Made by a program: the position numbers and the translations under genes
Shown: positions 10,701 to 17,740 of the stretch, piece after piece
Numbering within the stretch: position 1 is the first letter of the stretch
Layout of the letters: every line of letters starts with the position of its first letter
Notes under the pieces: generated by a model
What the model was told of the DNA's origin: nothing
Seen by the model: only the letters and a program-made list of their open reading frames with translations
The model's database searches: none
Assembly: GCF_000374445.1 (NCBI RefSeq)
Contig: NZ_KB894422.1
Coordinates: 1-64,000 of the forward strand
From: Actinokineospora enzanensis DSM 44649
GTDB lineage: Bacteria > Actinomycetota > Actinomycetes > Mycobacteriales > Pseudonocardiaceae
Direction of reading: 5' to 3'
DNA: 64,000 nt

Positions 10701-11453
10701 TCAGCCCTCGGCGACGAGCGGGCTGGACGCGACCTCGGTGCCGTCCGGCAGCGCGGAGATGGTGAAGTCGGCGAACGCGTTGGCGGCGGCCTTCTGCAGC
10801 TGCCGCAGGCACTCCACGGCCAGCGCGCGGATCTCCACGTCGGCGTGCTCGGAGGCGCGCATGGCGATGAAGTGCCGCCACGCGCGGTAGTTGCCGGTGA
10901 CCACGATCCGGGTCTCGGTGGCGTTGGGCAGGATCGAGCGGGCGGCCTGCCGCGCCTGCTTCTTGCGCAGGGTCGCGCTGGGCACGTCGGCGAACTTCTT
11001 CTCCAGCCCGACCAGCAGCTCGTTGTAGGCGTCCTGCGCGGCCTGGGCGGCGGCCAGGAACTTCTCGTGCAGCTCCGGGTCGGCGGCGATGACGTCCGGC
11101 TCGACCATGGCGGCGGACTTCTCCGGCACGTAGCGCTGGGAGAGCTGCGAGTAGGAGAAGTGGCGGTGGCGGATCAGCTCGTGGGTGAGCGAGCGGGAGA
11201 TGCCGGAGATGTAGAAGGAGACGCTGCCGTGTTCGAGCACGGACAGGTGGCCGACCTCGATGATGTGGCGGATGTAACCGGCGTTGGTTGCGGTGGCCGG
11301 GTTCGGTTTCTTCCAGGACTGGTAGCACGCACGGCCCGCGAACTCGGCCAGCGCCTCGCCGCCCTCGGCGTCGGTGGACCACGGCACGTCCGACGGCGCC
11401 AGGAACTCCGTCTTGGCGATGAGCTGCACCTTCGGCGACACCGTCTCGGTCAC
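10701..11453 (-). CDS. thyX: Flavin-dependent thymidylate synthase
   Basis: A 250-aa ThyX. The family signature RHRxxSxxxxSxR is present as [13 protein letters not shown]. It makes dTMP from dUMP with methylene-tetrahydrofolate, NADPH and FAD. The GTG at 11453 is chosen because AAGGA sits seven bases before it and the family N-terminus starts there; another GTG lies at 11459. It heads the thyX-ACT-kinase-dapA-rnj strand block. Confidence 0.95.
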   Translation of the reverse strand: MTETVSPKVQLIAKTEFLAPSDVPWSTDAEGGEALAEFAGRACYQSWKKPNPATATNAGYIRHIIEVGHLSVLEHGSVSFYISGISRSLTHELIRHRHFSYSQLSQRYVPEKSAAMVEPDVIAADPELHEKFLAAAQAAQDAYNELLVGLEKKFADVPSATLRKKQARQAARSILPNATETRIVVTGNYRAWRHFIAMRASEHADVEIRALAVECLRQLQKAAANAFADFTISALPDGTEVASSPLVAEG

Positions 11454-11471
11454 GTGCACGTCCTTTGCGTC

Positions 11472-11500
11472 GGCTGTCGACCACCTGGCTGTCGACCACT
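11472..11500. repeat. Two direct copies of a 13-bp sequence upstream of thyX
   Basis: GGCTGTCGACCAC occurs at 11472-11484 and again at 11488-11500, a 16-bp period, 19 to 47 bp before the thyX start. It could be a binding site for a regulator of thyX or of the divergent RHH gene, or a chance duplication. Confidence 0.35.
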
Positions 11501-11600
11501 GGGCGTCACAGTAGTCGTCACACGAGCGGGGACCGGCCATCGGCACGTGACACCACTCGACACCAGCCGGGCGATAGTTGACACCCCGGTCCGACTTGAC

Positions 11601-11631
11601 TGATGTCAGAAATGACGTCATGGTGGTGTCA
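11601..11631. promoter_or_regulatory. Three direct TGRYGTCA-like repeats, probable RHH operator
   Basis: TGATGTCA (11601-11608), TGACGTCA (11613-11620) and TGGTGTCA (11624-11631) are spaced 12 and 11 bp apart and run up to the start codon of the RHH gene. Tandem half-sites at one helical turn are what ribbon-helix-helix dimers bind, so autoregulation by the following gene is a reasonable inference. Confidence 0.45.
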
Positions 11632-12155
11632 TGGATTTGAGCACCTACCTCGCCTCCCTCCGGGACGACCTGACCACCACCGCCTCCGCCGGCGACGAGG
11701 CCACCCGCCGCGCCGCCGCCGTGCTGGCCGCCGCGCTGGAGCCGTCCGCCCGCCTGGCCATCATGAACGCACTGGCCGACCTGGCCGCGGAGATCACCGC
11801 CACGCTGCCCGACCACGTCGTCGAGGTCCGCCTGGACGGCCGTGATGTCAAGGTGGTGGTCACGGCGACGCGCGAGCACCCCGAGCCGCCACCGCCGCCG
11901 CCCCCACCACCGCCCGGCGAGGAGCCGCCGCCCCTGGGCGGCGACATGAGCCGGATGACGCTGCGGCTGTTCGAGGAGCTGAAGGCGAAGGCCGAGCGGG
12001 CCGCGTCGTCACAGGGCGTGTCGCTGAACACGTTCGTGCAGCAGGCGGTCCAGGGCGCGCTGAGCGGGCACGGCAAGACCCGCAAGCACCACCGGCCCGA
12101 ACCGGAGTGGGACCAGTCCTCGGCCCACCGCGTGCAGGGGTGGTACGAGGGATGA
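11631..12155 (+). CDS. HicB-like ribbon-helix-helix DNA-binding protein
   Basis: A 174-aa protein in three parts: a helical N-terminal domain (residues 1-80), a Pro-rich linker with about ten consecutive prolines (85-105), and a C-terminal RHH/HicB-type segment ([39 protein letters not shown], about 107-146). No HicA toxin gene adjoins it, so it is more likely a regulator than an antitoxin. Its stop overlaps the start of the DUF4097 gene (ATGA), so the two are translationally coupled. Confidence 0.8.
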   Translation: MDLSTYLASLRDDLTTTASAGDEATRRAAAVLAAALEPSARLAIMNALADLAAEITATLPDHVVEVRLDGRDVKVVVTATREHPEPPPPPPPPPPGEEPPPLGGDMSRMTLRLFEELKAKAERAASSQGVSLNTFVQQAVQGALSGHGKTRKHHRPEPEWDQSSAHRVQGWYEG

Positions 12156-13039
12156 GCGACGTGCGGATGGAGCAGTTCGCCACCGGCGGCGACCCGGTGG
12201 AGGTCACGATCGCGCTCGGCGCGGGCCGGGTGGACGTGCGGCTGACCGACGAGGAGGGCGTGGACGTCGAGGTCCGGCACTCGCCGGAGGACGCGAGCCC
12301 GTGGGCCGACCCGCTCAACAACCTGATGTCCTGGTTCACCAACCAGTTCGGCGAGGAGACGACCACCGACGTCACCGCCGAGGCGGTGCAGCGCACCCGG
12401 GTCGAGCTCATCGGCGGCAGGCTCGTGGTGCGCACCCCGAAGGAGGCCCAGCTGCGCAGCATCCCGATGGCGGTGACCGTGCGCGCCCCGCTCGGCTCGT
12501 CGGTGTCGGTGCGCAGCGGCGCGGGCTCGGTCCGGGTCACCGGCGTCGCCGACCGGGTGGACGTGACCACCGGCGGCGGCACCATCGACATCGCCGAGGC
12601 CACCGGCCCGGTCCAGGCCACCAGCGGCACCGGCGCGGTCCGCGTCGGCCCGGCACCGGCAGGCGCGCAGGTCCGCACCGGCCGCGGCGAGATCGAGCTG
12701 GCCGCGCTGGGCGGCTCGTCGATGGTCCTCACCGGCGGCGGCGACGTCTGGCTGGGCGCGGTCACCGGCAGCGTCAACGTCCGCTCCGGCACCGGCAACA
12801 TCACCGTCGCCGACGCGGCCAGCGGGGACGTGCAGCTCAAGACCGGTTCGGGCGCGCTGCGGATCGGCATCCGCCCGGGGTCGCCCGCGGAGATCGACGT
12901 CTCCTCGGGGTCCGCGGACGTACGCAGCGAGCTGCCGTTGCGGGGCACGGCACCGGAACAGGCGCCCCCGTTGCGGGTGCGCGCCCGCACCGGGCTGGGT
13001 TCCGCGCTCGTCACGCTCGCGACCACCACGGCCCGCTAG
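12152..13039 (+). CDS. DUF4097 beta-strand repeat protein
   Basis: A 295-aa protein. The second half is a run of short Gly/Ser/Thr-rich beta-strand repeats (VRSGAGSVRVTGVADRVDV, then GGGTIDIAEATG and similar), the parallel beta-helix pattern of DUF4097/DUF4098 proteins. No signal peptide or membrane segment is seen, so it is probably cytoplasmic. Its function is unknown; the family is often found next to small regulators as here. ATG at 12152 overlaps the previous stop. Confidence 0.8.
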   Translation: MSDVRMEQFATGGDPVEVTIALGAGRVDVRLTDEEGVDVEVRHSPEDASPWADPLNNLMSWFTNQFGEETTTDVTAEAVQRTRVELIGGRLVVRTPKEAQLRSIPMAVTVRAPLGSSVSVRSGAGSVRVTGVADRVDVTTGGGTIDIAEATGPVQATSGTGAVRVGPAPAGAQVRTGRGEIELAALGGSSMVLTGGGDVWLGAVTGSVNVRSGTGNITVADAASGDVQLKTGSGALRIGIRPGSPAEIDVSSGSADVRSELPLRGTAPEQAPPLRVRARTGLGSALVTLATTTAR

Positions 13040-13059
13040 GGGGTGGGGCCGTGTGGATG

Positions 13060-13090
13060 GGGGGAAGGCCGTCGATACTGGCCTTCCCCC
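13060..13090. terminator. Bidirectional hairpin terminator
   Basis: A perfect 11-bp stem (gggggaaggcc at 13060-13070 with ggccttccccc at 13080-13090) and 9-nt loop sits between two convergent genes. Confidence 0.6.
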
Positions 13091-13141
13091 GCCGCGCGTG
13101 CTGGGTCGAGCCCCCCGCGACGGAACGGATGATCCACAGCG

Positions 13142-13879
13142 CTAGCGACGATGACGCTCCTGCAGAGCAGGCAGACGAAGATCCGCCACCAGCTCCCGCA
13201 GAGTCGTGACATGCGCCAGGTCCGTGGGCTCCTCGGTGGCGGCGAGGAGGAGCCCACCGCGGGCGGCCTGGCGCAGCCGCGCCCAAGGGGCGGCGCGCAC
13301 GCGGTCCTCGCCGATGGTCGCCAGCTGGGTGGTGTCCCAGTAGTTGACCCACCAGACACCGGGCGGCACGCAGCGGGTGTCGTACTCCTCTGGGACCAGC
13401 AGGTGCGGCAGGTCATCGGATTCGGGCGGTTCGGGGATGTAGTGCCGGTACTCCTCGGGAACGGCAGCCCGCGCGCGCTCGGTGGCGCGGTGGGATTGGT
13501 ACAGCAGAAGGAAACGGTCGTCCTCGACGTGGGCGTGGTAGGCGTCGACGGCGGTGGTCAGGTCGTCGATCAGGGCCATGCAGGCGTCGACCGTGGTCGG
13601 TGGCAGCGGGAACCACACGGTGTCGGGTTCCGCCACCAGGACCATCGGACCGGAGGTGAGCAGGCTCGGGCGCGCCTCGCCGCGTTCCCGGGCCGCCAGA
13701 ACCTCGCCGAGGTAGGCGGCCAGCGGACGTCTCGTGGGCTCGATGGGGATGCCCAGGTCGGTGGTCCACGGGTCCTGGGCGAGGTTGTGCTGGGCGAGCA
13801 CGACGGCGGCGTTGGCGAGGACCTGGGCCGGGTCCAGCGCCGCGAGACTGGCCGTGACACGGCGGTTGGCGTCGGTCAT
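13142..13879 (-). CDS. Putative immunity protein for the adjacent toxin
   Basis: A 245-aa soluble protein beginning MTDANRRVTASLAALD. It ends with a conserved-looking block, GVWWVNYWDTTQLATIG followed by GGLLLAATEEPTDL, that resembles polymorphic-toxin immunity proteins (Imm52-like) described beside Tox-REase-5 toxins. The ATG lies two bases after the stop of the toxin candidate, with GGAG before it, so the pair is translated together. Immunity is inferred from position and the C-terminal block; no family match could be computed here. Much longer reading frames through this region are open by chance. Confidence 0.55.
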   Translation of the reverse strand: MTDANRRVTASLAALDPAQVLANAAVVLAQHNLAQDPWTTDLGIPIEPTRRPLAAYLGEVLAARERGEARPSLLTSGPMVLVAEPDTVWFPLPPTTVDACMALIDDLTTAVDAYHAHVEDDRFLLLYQSHRATERARAAVPEEYRHYIPEPPESDDLPHLLVPEEYDTRCVPPGVWWVNYWDTTQLATIGEDRVRAAPWARLRQAARGGLLLAATEEPTDLAHVTTLRELVADLRLPALQERHRR

Positions 13880-13881
13880 GG

Positions 13882-14970
13882 TCACTCCGGGATGTGCAGG
13901 ACCGGGGGCTTGCCACCCCAGCGGGCGATGAGCAGCTGCACGATGTGGCGGTCGGGTTGCGCCCATTGGTAGTGGAGCCCGCACCGGGCGGCGACCGCCA
14001 GACCGAGGTCTTTCTGCGTGTCCCATCTGGCCAGCTGGAACGCCGTCCAGCCCACGTGTTTGGGATTGAAGAACCAGCCGTACCCGGTCTTGACCTCCCA
14101 CGTGGTGCCGGTGCCCGGTGTCCGGCCGTCGTAGTAGATCTGCAGGGGCGGCGGGGCGGTGCGCACGAACTCGTCCGACGGGGTGCCGGTGACCTTGGTG
14201 GCGTAGGCGTCGTGCCGGGCGTGCCCGCCCCGGCGCGGCACGGATTCCGAGGTACAGCCGGGGGTGCGCTGTTGCGTGACGGGCCAGTCCTCGCGGGACA
14301 TGGCACCGTCGACCGCCGCGTCCGGCTCCAGTTGTCTGGCGGCGACCAGATAGCGGAGGTAGTCCCGCTGGGGCTGGGTGAGTCCGCCGAGCCACTCGTA
14401 TTCCACTTGGCCGCCGTAGGGACCGCCGGTGATCGGGTTGACCATGTCCATCCACGGCGGGGCGGTGGACAGCGGCAACAACGTGAAGAGGGCCACCAAC
14501 AAGGACGTGCCCAGGATCCCGGGCGCGAACACGATGCCGGGGAGGTCCTCCGGCTCCACCCTCGGCGGCCTGGGTTCGACCGTCCTGCCTCGCGGCGGCC
14601 CGGGATCGACCGGTTCGCGCGGCACCTTGTCGATCTTCGTGCCCTCCGGCCGGATGCGCACTCCCGGATTGCCGACCCGGGCGGCGCTCGGCGGGGAGTT
14701 CTTCGTCAGCGGCATCGGCAGGTCCGGGAAGTCGTCGACGTCCGCGGGCCGGAACGGCGGGTCCAGCAGTCCCGCCTTCCGCCACTCCGCCACCCATGGG
14801 GCGAGGAAGACCGGCACCGGGCGCGCCTGCTGTCGGGCGGCCAGGGCCATCCTGCCTGCGACGGCCTGGTTCCCGGCCTGCCGCTGGATGGCCACCAGCG
14901 CGTGCGGGTTCGGCGCGGCGGCCCGCGGGGCCACTCGCGCCGGATGGTCGGGAACCTCTGATTTCCGCAT
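13882..14970 (-). CDS. Putative polymorphic toxin with C-terminal nuclease fold
   Basis: A 362-aa protein. Near the N-terminus (residues 25-37) it carries LVAIQRQAGNQAV, the AGN-type motif common at the head of actinobacterial proteins linked to extracellular contractile injection systems. A Pro-rich region follows, then a hydrophobic helix (146-168). The C-terminal domain (about 245-362) has HARHDAYATKVTG, D281 in IYYDG and E292-V-K294 in TWEVKT, the D...ExK pattern of PD-(D/E)xK nucleases and of Tox-REase-5/DUF6310 toxin tips. ATG at 14970 follows GGAAGG; a GTG lies two codons upstream. No secretion apparatus is in the window. Confidence 0.6.
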   Translation of the reverse strand: MRKSEVPDHPARVAPRAAAPNPHALVAIQRQAGNQAVAGRMALAARQQARPVPVFLAPWVAEWRKAGLLDPPFRPADVDDFPDLPMPLTKNSPPSAARVGNPGVRIRPEGTKIDKVPREPVDPGPPRGRTVEPRPPRVEPEDLPGIVFAPGILGTSLLVALFTLLPLSTAPPWMDMVNPITGGPYGGQVEYEWLGGLTQPQRDYLRYLVAARQLEPDAAVDGAMSREDWPVTQQRTPGCTSESVPRRGGHARHDAYATKVTGTPSDEFVRTAPPPLQIYYDGRTPGTGTTWEVKTGYGWFFNPKHVGWTAFQLARWDTQKDLGLAVAARCGLHYQWAQPDRHIVQLLIARWGGKPPVLHIPE

Positions 14971-15109
14971 GACCACCCGCCTTCCGTAGCTGAGAATCAC
15001 GGTAGTCATACCGCCACCATGTGCCACCGGCTACCGGAGCAACCACACGGGCAAGATCACCCGTACCGTCCGGTCTCCATCCCGGCACCCGCGAAGGAGG
15101 ACCCGTCCC

Positions 15110-16153
15110 GTGACCAGCCACGAGGCGATGCTGAACCGGATGCGCGCGACCCACTTGGCCCGCAACGGCCCCCCGGACCGCACGAACGCGGCCGCCCACC
15201 GCGCCGCAGCCGCCGGAAACCCCGACGACACCACCCGCCGGGCCCTGGCCGAGTCGCTGGCCCAGTTGGCCCTCGACGAGTTCGGGGCAGGCGAGTTCGA
15301 GCAGTCCATCACCACTCTCGACGAGGTCGTGCACCTCTACCGCGACCTGGCCCGGGATCGGCGCCTCGCCCTGGCCCTGCTGGTGCGGTCCCACGTCAAC
15401 GGAATCCTTCGCAGGCCCCTGTCCGCTGTCGCCGACGCCCAGAACGCCCTGCACCTGCTGATCCGCGCCGAGGCCCCGGACCAGATCGGCCTCTCCACCG
15501 ACCTGCACCACCAACTCGCCTACGCCGCTTTATCGATGTCCCTCGCAGGCTACGAACCCGAACTCGTCCTGCGCATGACCGCGGTGACGAAACACAGCCA
15601 CAAACCCCTCGACAGCGAATCCCGTTCGCACGCCGCCCGCGCCGCCTCCCTCGCCTACATCGCCCTCCGCGACCCGAACGGCATGATGACCGCCCTGGTC
15701 CAACTCGTCACCGCCGACCCGGACGGCGAGGCGGACCTGTCCCGCGACCAAGCCCTGGCCGCCCCGATGGGCACCCGGCTCGGCAAGGTCCTCCACCGCC
15801 ACCCCGCGCTGTACACCTCGTTACGCGGCCCCCACGAGCACCCCGTCCTCCTCACCGCCGAACCCCGATGGCTGCTCCCCCACTCATCCACCGGCAGCGA
15901 TCGCGACGAGGTGGCGGCCGAGCTGCTCTCCCTGTTACGCAAGGCAAAGGGCCTCGACGCCGTCACGCTCGGTCTGGAAATCCACGCCCTGCACGCGATC
16001 GACGGAAAGCCCACCGAGACCTGGTCCCACGCCTTGGCCTTGCTGAGCCGCGCCTACGAGAAGTCCGGCGGGACAGCACAGCTCGCGGACGCACAGGACT
16101 GGCTCGCCCGATTCCCCAGCCTCCCCCGCCGCCGCTGGTGGCAGGGAAGGTAG
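15110..16153 (+). CDS. All-helical TPR-like protein with three TTA codons
   Basis: A 347-aa protein, helical throughout, with TPR-like spacing (residues about 40-110: RRALAESLAQLALDEFGAGEFEQS followed by LDEVVHLYRDLA). No catalytic or DNA-binding motif is seen. GTG start with AAGGAGG at 15094-15100. Leucine is encoded by TTA at three places (in AALSMS, TSLRGP and SLLRKA), rare in this DNA, so translation may depend on the TTA-reading leucyl-tRNA and so be developmental. It is divergent from the toxin gene and ends six bases before the convergent sigma gene. Function unknown. Confidence 0.7.
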   Translation: MTSHEAMLNRMRATHLARNGPPDRTNAAAHRAAAAGNPDDTTRRALAESLAQLALDEFGAGEFEQSITTLDEVVHLYRDLARDRRLALALLVRSHVNGILRRPLSAVADAQNALHLLIRAEAPDQIGLSTDLHHQLAYAALSMSLAGYEPELVLRMTAVTKHSHKPLDSESRSHAARAASLAYIALRDPNGMMTALVQLVTADPDGEADLSRDQALAAPMGTRLGKVLHRHPALYTSLRGPHEHPVLLTAEPRWLLPHSSTGSDRDEVAAELLSLLRKAKGLDAVTLGLEIHALHAIDGKPTETWSHALALLSRAYEKSGGTAQLADAQDWLARFPSLPRRRWWQGR

Positions 16154-16159
16154 CGGACA

Positions 16160-17041
16160 TCAACGGCGGAGGGCGGTCTCCTGGTCCATATGGGACAACT
16201 TCGCCGGATTGCGCACCGAGTACAGCCCCGAGATGAGCCCACCCTCAATCCGCACCGCCACCACCGTGTCCAGCTCCCCGGCAAGCCGCACGACCAACGC
16301 CGGATACCCGTTGGCCTGCACCAGATCCATCGACACCACGTCGATGATCCGCCCCATCCCCTTCACCAGCAGCCGCGCGACCTTGTCCGCCCCCACGACC
16401 GGCTTGAGCACGGCCTGCTTGACCCCGCCCCCGTCCCCCACCAGCACCACGTCCGGCGCCAGGATGTCGATCAGCCCTTGGAGGTCGCCGGTCCGCGCCG
16501 CCCGCTGAAAGGCGGTCAACGCCTCCCGGGTCTCCGCAGGCGAGGCGATCCCCCGCGGCCGCCGCGAGGCCACATGCGCCCGTGCCCGATGCGCGATCTG
16601 CCGAACCGTCGCCGCGCTCTTGTCCACGGCAGCGGCGATCTCGTCGTACCCCAGGTCGAACACATCCCGCAGCACGAACACCGCCCGCTCCGTGGGCGTC
16701 AACGTCTCCAACACCAGCAGCATCGCCATCGACACGCTGTCCGCCAGCTCGACGTCCTCCGCCACGTCGGGCGTGGTCAACAACGGCTCGGGCAGCCACG
16801 ACCCGACGTAGGACTCCTTCCGCCGCCCCAACGTCCGCAGCCGGTTGAGCGCCTGCCGGGTGGTGATCTGCACCAGGTACGCCCGCTGGTCCCGCACCGT
16901 CCCCAGATCCACGTCCACCCACCGCAGCCACGTCTCCTGCAGCACGTCCTCCGCGTCGGCCGCCGACCCGAGCATCTCGTAGGCGACCGTGAACAGCAGA
17001 TTCCGGTGCGCCACGAACGCCTCCGTAGCGGGATCAGTCAT
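16160..17041 (-). CDS. ECF sigma factor, SigJ type, with SnoaL-like C-terminus
   Basis: A 293-aa sigma factor. Region 2 (residues 5-75: FTVAYEMLGSAADAEDVLQETWLRW) and region 4 (about 110-165: LTPTERAVFVLRDVFDLGYDEIAAAV) are followed by a SnoaL-like tail (175-293), the ECF41/SigJ layout in which the tail modulates activity instead of an anti-sigma factor. ATG 17041 is preceded by GGAGGAGG. The divergent AhpD-like gene is the usual target and partner of such sigma factors. Confidence 0.9.
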   Translation of the reverse strand: MTDPATEAFVAHRNLLFTVAYEMLGSAADAEDVLQETWLRWVDVDLGTVRDQRAYLVQITTRQALNRLRTLGRRKESYVGSWLPEPLLTTPDVAEDVELADSVSMAMLLVLETLTPTERAVFVLRDVFDLGYDEIAAAVDKSAATVRQIAHRARAHVASRRPRGIASPAETREALTAFQRAARTGDLQGLIDILAPDVVLVGDGGGVKQAVLKPVVGADKVARLLVKGMGRIIDVVSMDLVQANGYPALVVRLAGELDTVVAVRIEGGLISGLYSVRNPAKLSHMDQETALRR

Positions 17042-17189
17042 AGCTCGCCCTCCTCCTAGCCAGTCTCCCCCCACCCAGACACCACCACCCACCGCCGTGT
17101 GACACGCGACCACCGGTGGCGTGCGTCACTGTCACAAACCCGCCCTCCCCGGCATCTGGTGTTCGCCACACACACGAGAGGACAAACCC

Positions 17190-17675
17190 ATGAACCCCCG
17201 CATCAACCTGATGGACAACCCGGTCGCCGCCAAGTTCGCCCGCCGGTTCGCGAACACCAGCCTCGTACTGACCCAGTCGACCCTGCCGAAGTCGACCCAG
17301 GAGCTCGTCTCCCTCCGCGCCAGCCAGATCAACGGCTGCGGCTTCTGCGCCGACATGCACACCAAGGACGCCACCGCCGCGGGCGAGACCCCGACCCGCC
17401 TCCACCTCGTCGCCACCTGGCGCGAGGCCACCGTCTTCACCGACGCCGAGCGCGCCGCCCTCGCCCTGGCCGAGGAGGGCACCCGCCTGGCCGACGCCCA
17501 CCACGGCGTCACCGACGAGACATGGGCCGAGGTCGGCAAGCACTACGACGAGGACCAGATCGCCGCCCTGGTCTGCCTGGTCGGCCTCATCAACGCCGCC
17601 AACCGCATGAACGTCATCGTCCGCACCCCGGCGGGCTCCTACGAACCCGGCATGTTCGACGCCATGACGCACTGA
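17190..17675 (+). CDS. Carboxymuconolactone decarboxylase/AhpD-like protein
   Basis: A 161-aa alpha-helical protein with the redox motif CGFCADMH (CxxCxxxH) near residue 52, as in AhpD-type alkylhydroperoxidases. It probably works in peroxide or thiol defence in the cytoplasm. ATG at 17190 is chosen as the family start; upstream frames are open but lack support. It is divergent from the SigJ-type sigma gene, which often controls exactly such a gene. Confidence 0.88.
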   Translation: MNPRINLMDNPVAAKFARRFANTSLVLTQSTLPKSTQELVSLRASQINGCGFCADMHTKDATAAGETPTRLHLVATWREATVFTDAERAALALAEEGTRLADAHHGVTDETWAEVGKHYDEDQIAALVCLVGLINAANRMNVIVRTPAGSYEPGMFDAMTH

Positions 17676-17680
17676 CCGAA

Positions 17681-17710
17681 CGGCCCGGCCCTCGCGAAAG
17701 GGCCGGGCCG
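17681..17710. terminator. Hairpin terminator
   Basis: A perfect 12-bp stem (cggcccggccct with agggccgggccg) around a 6-nt loop, five bases after the AhpD-like gene and between convergent genes. Confidence 0.65.
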
Positions 17711-17740
17711 ACCGCCGTCCGGGTGCCGAACCCGATCCGA

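Noticed and set aside
11631-12155. HicAB toxin-antitoxin system
   Set aside because: The RHH part is HicB-like but no HicA-type toxin gene adjoins; the next gene is a DUF4097 protein.
13142-15514. A 790-codon open frame covering both toxin and immunity candidates
   Set aside because: Only the last 245 codons fit a protein; the upstream part is an out-of-frame reading of the toxin gene, open because of GC bias.
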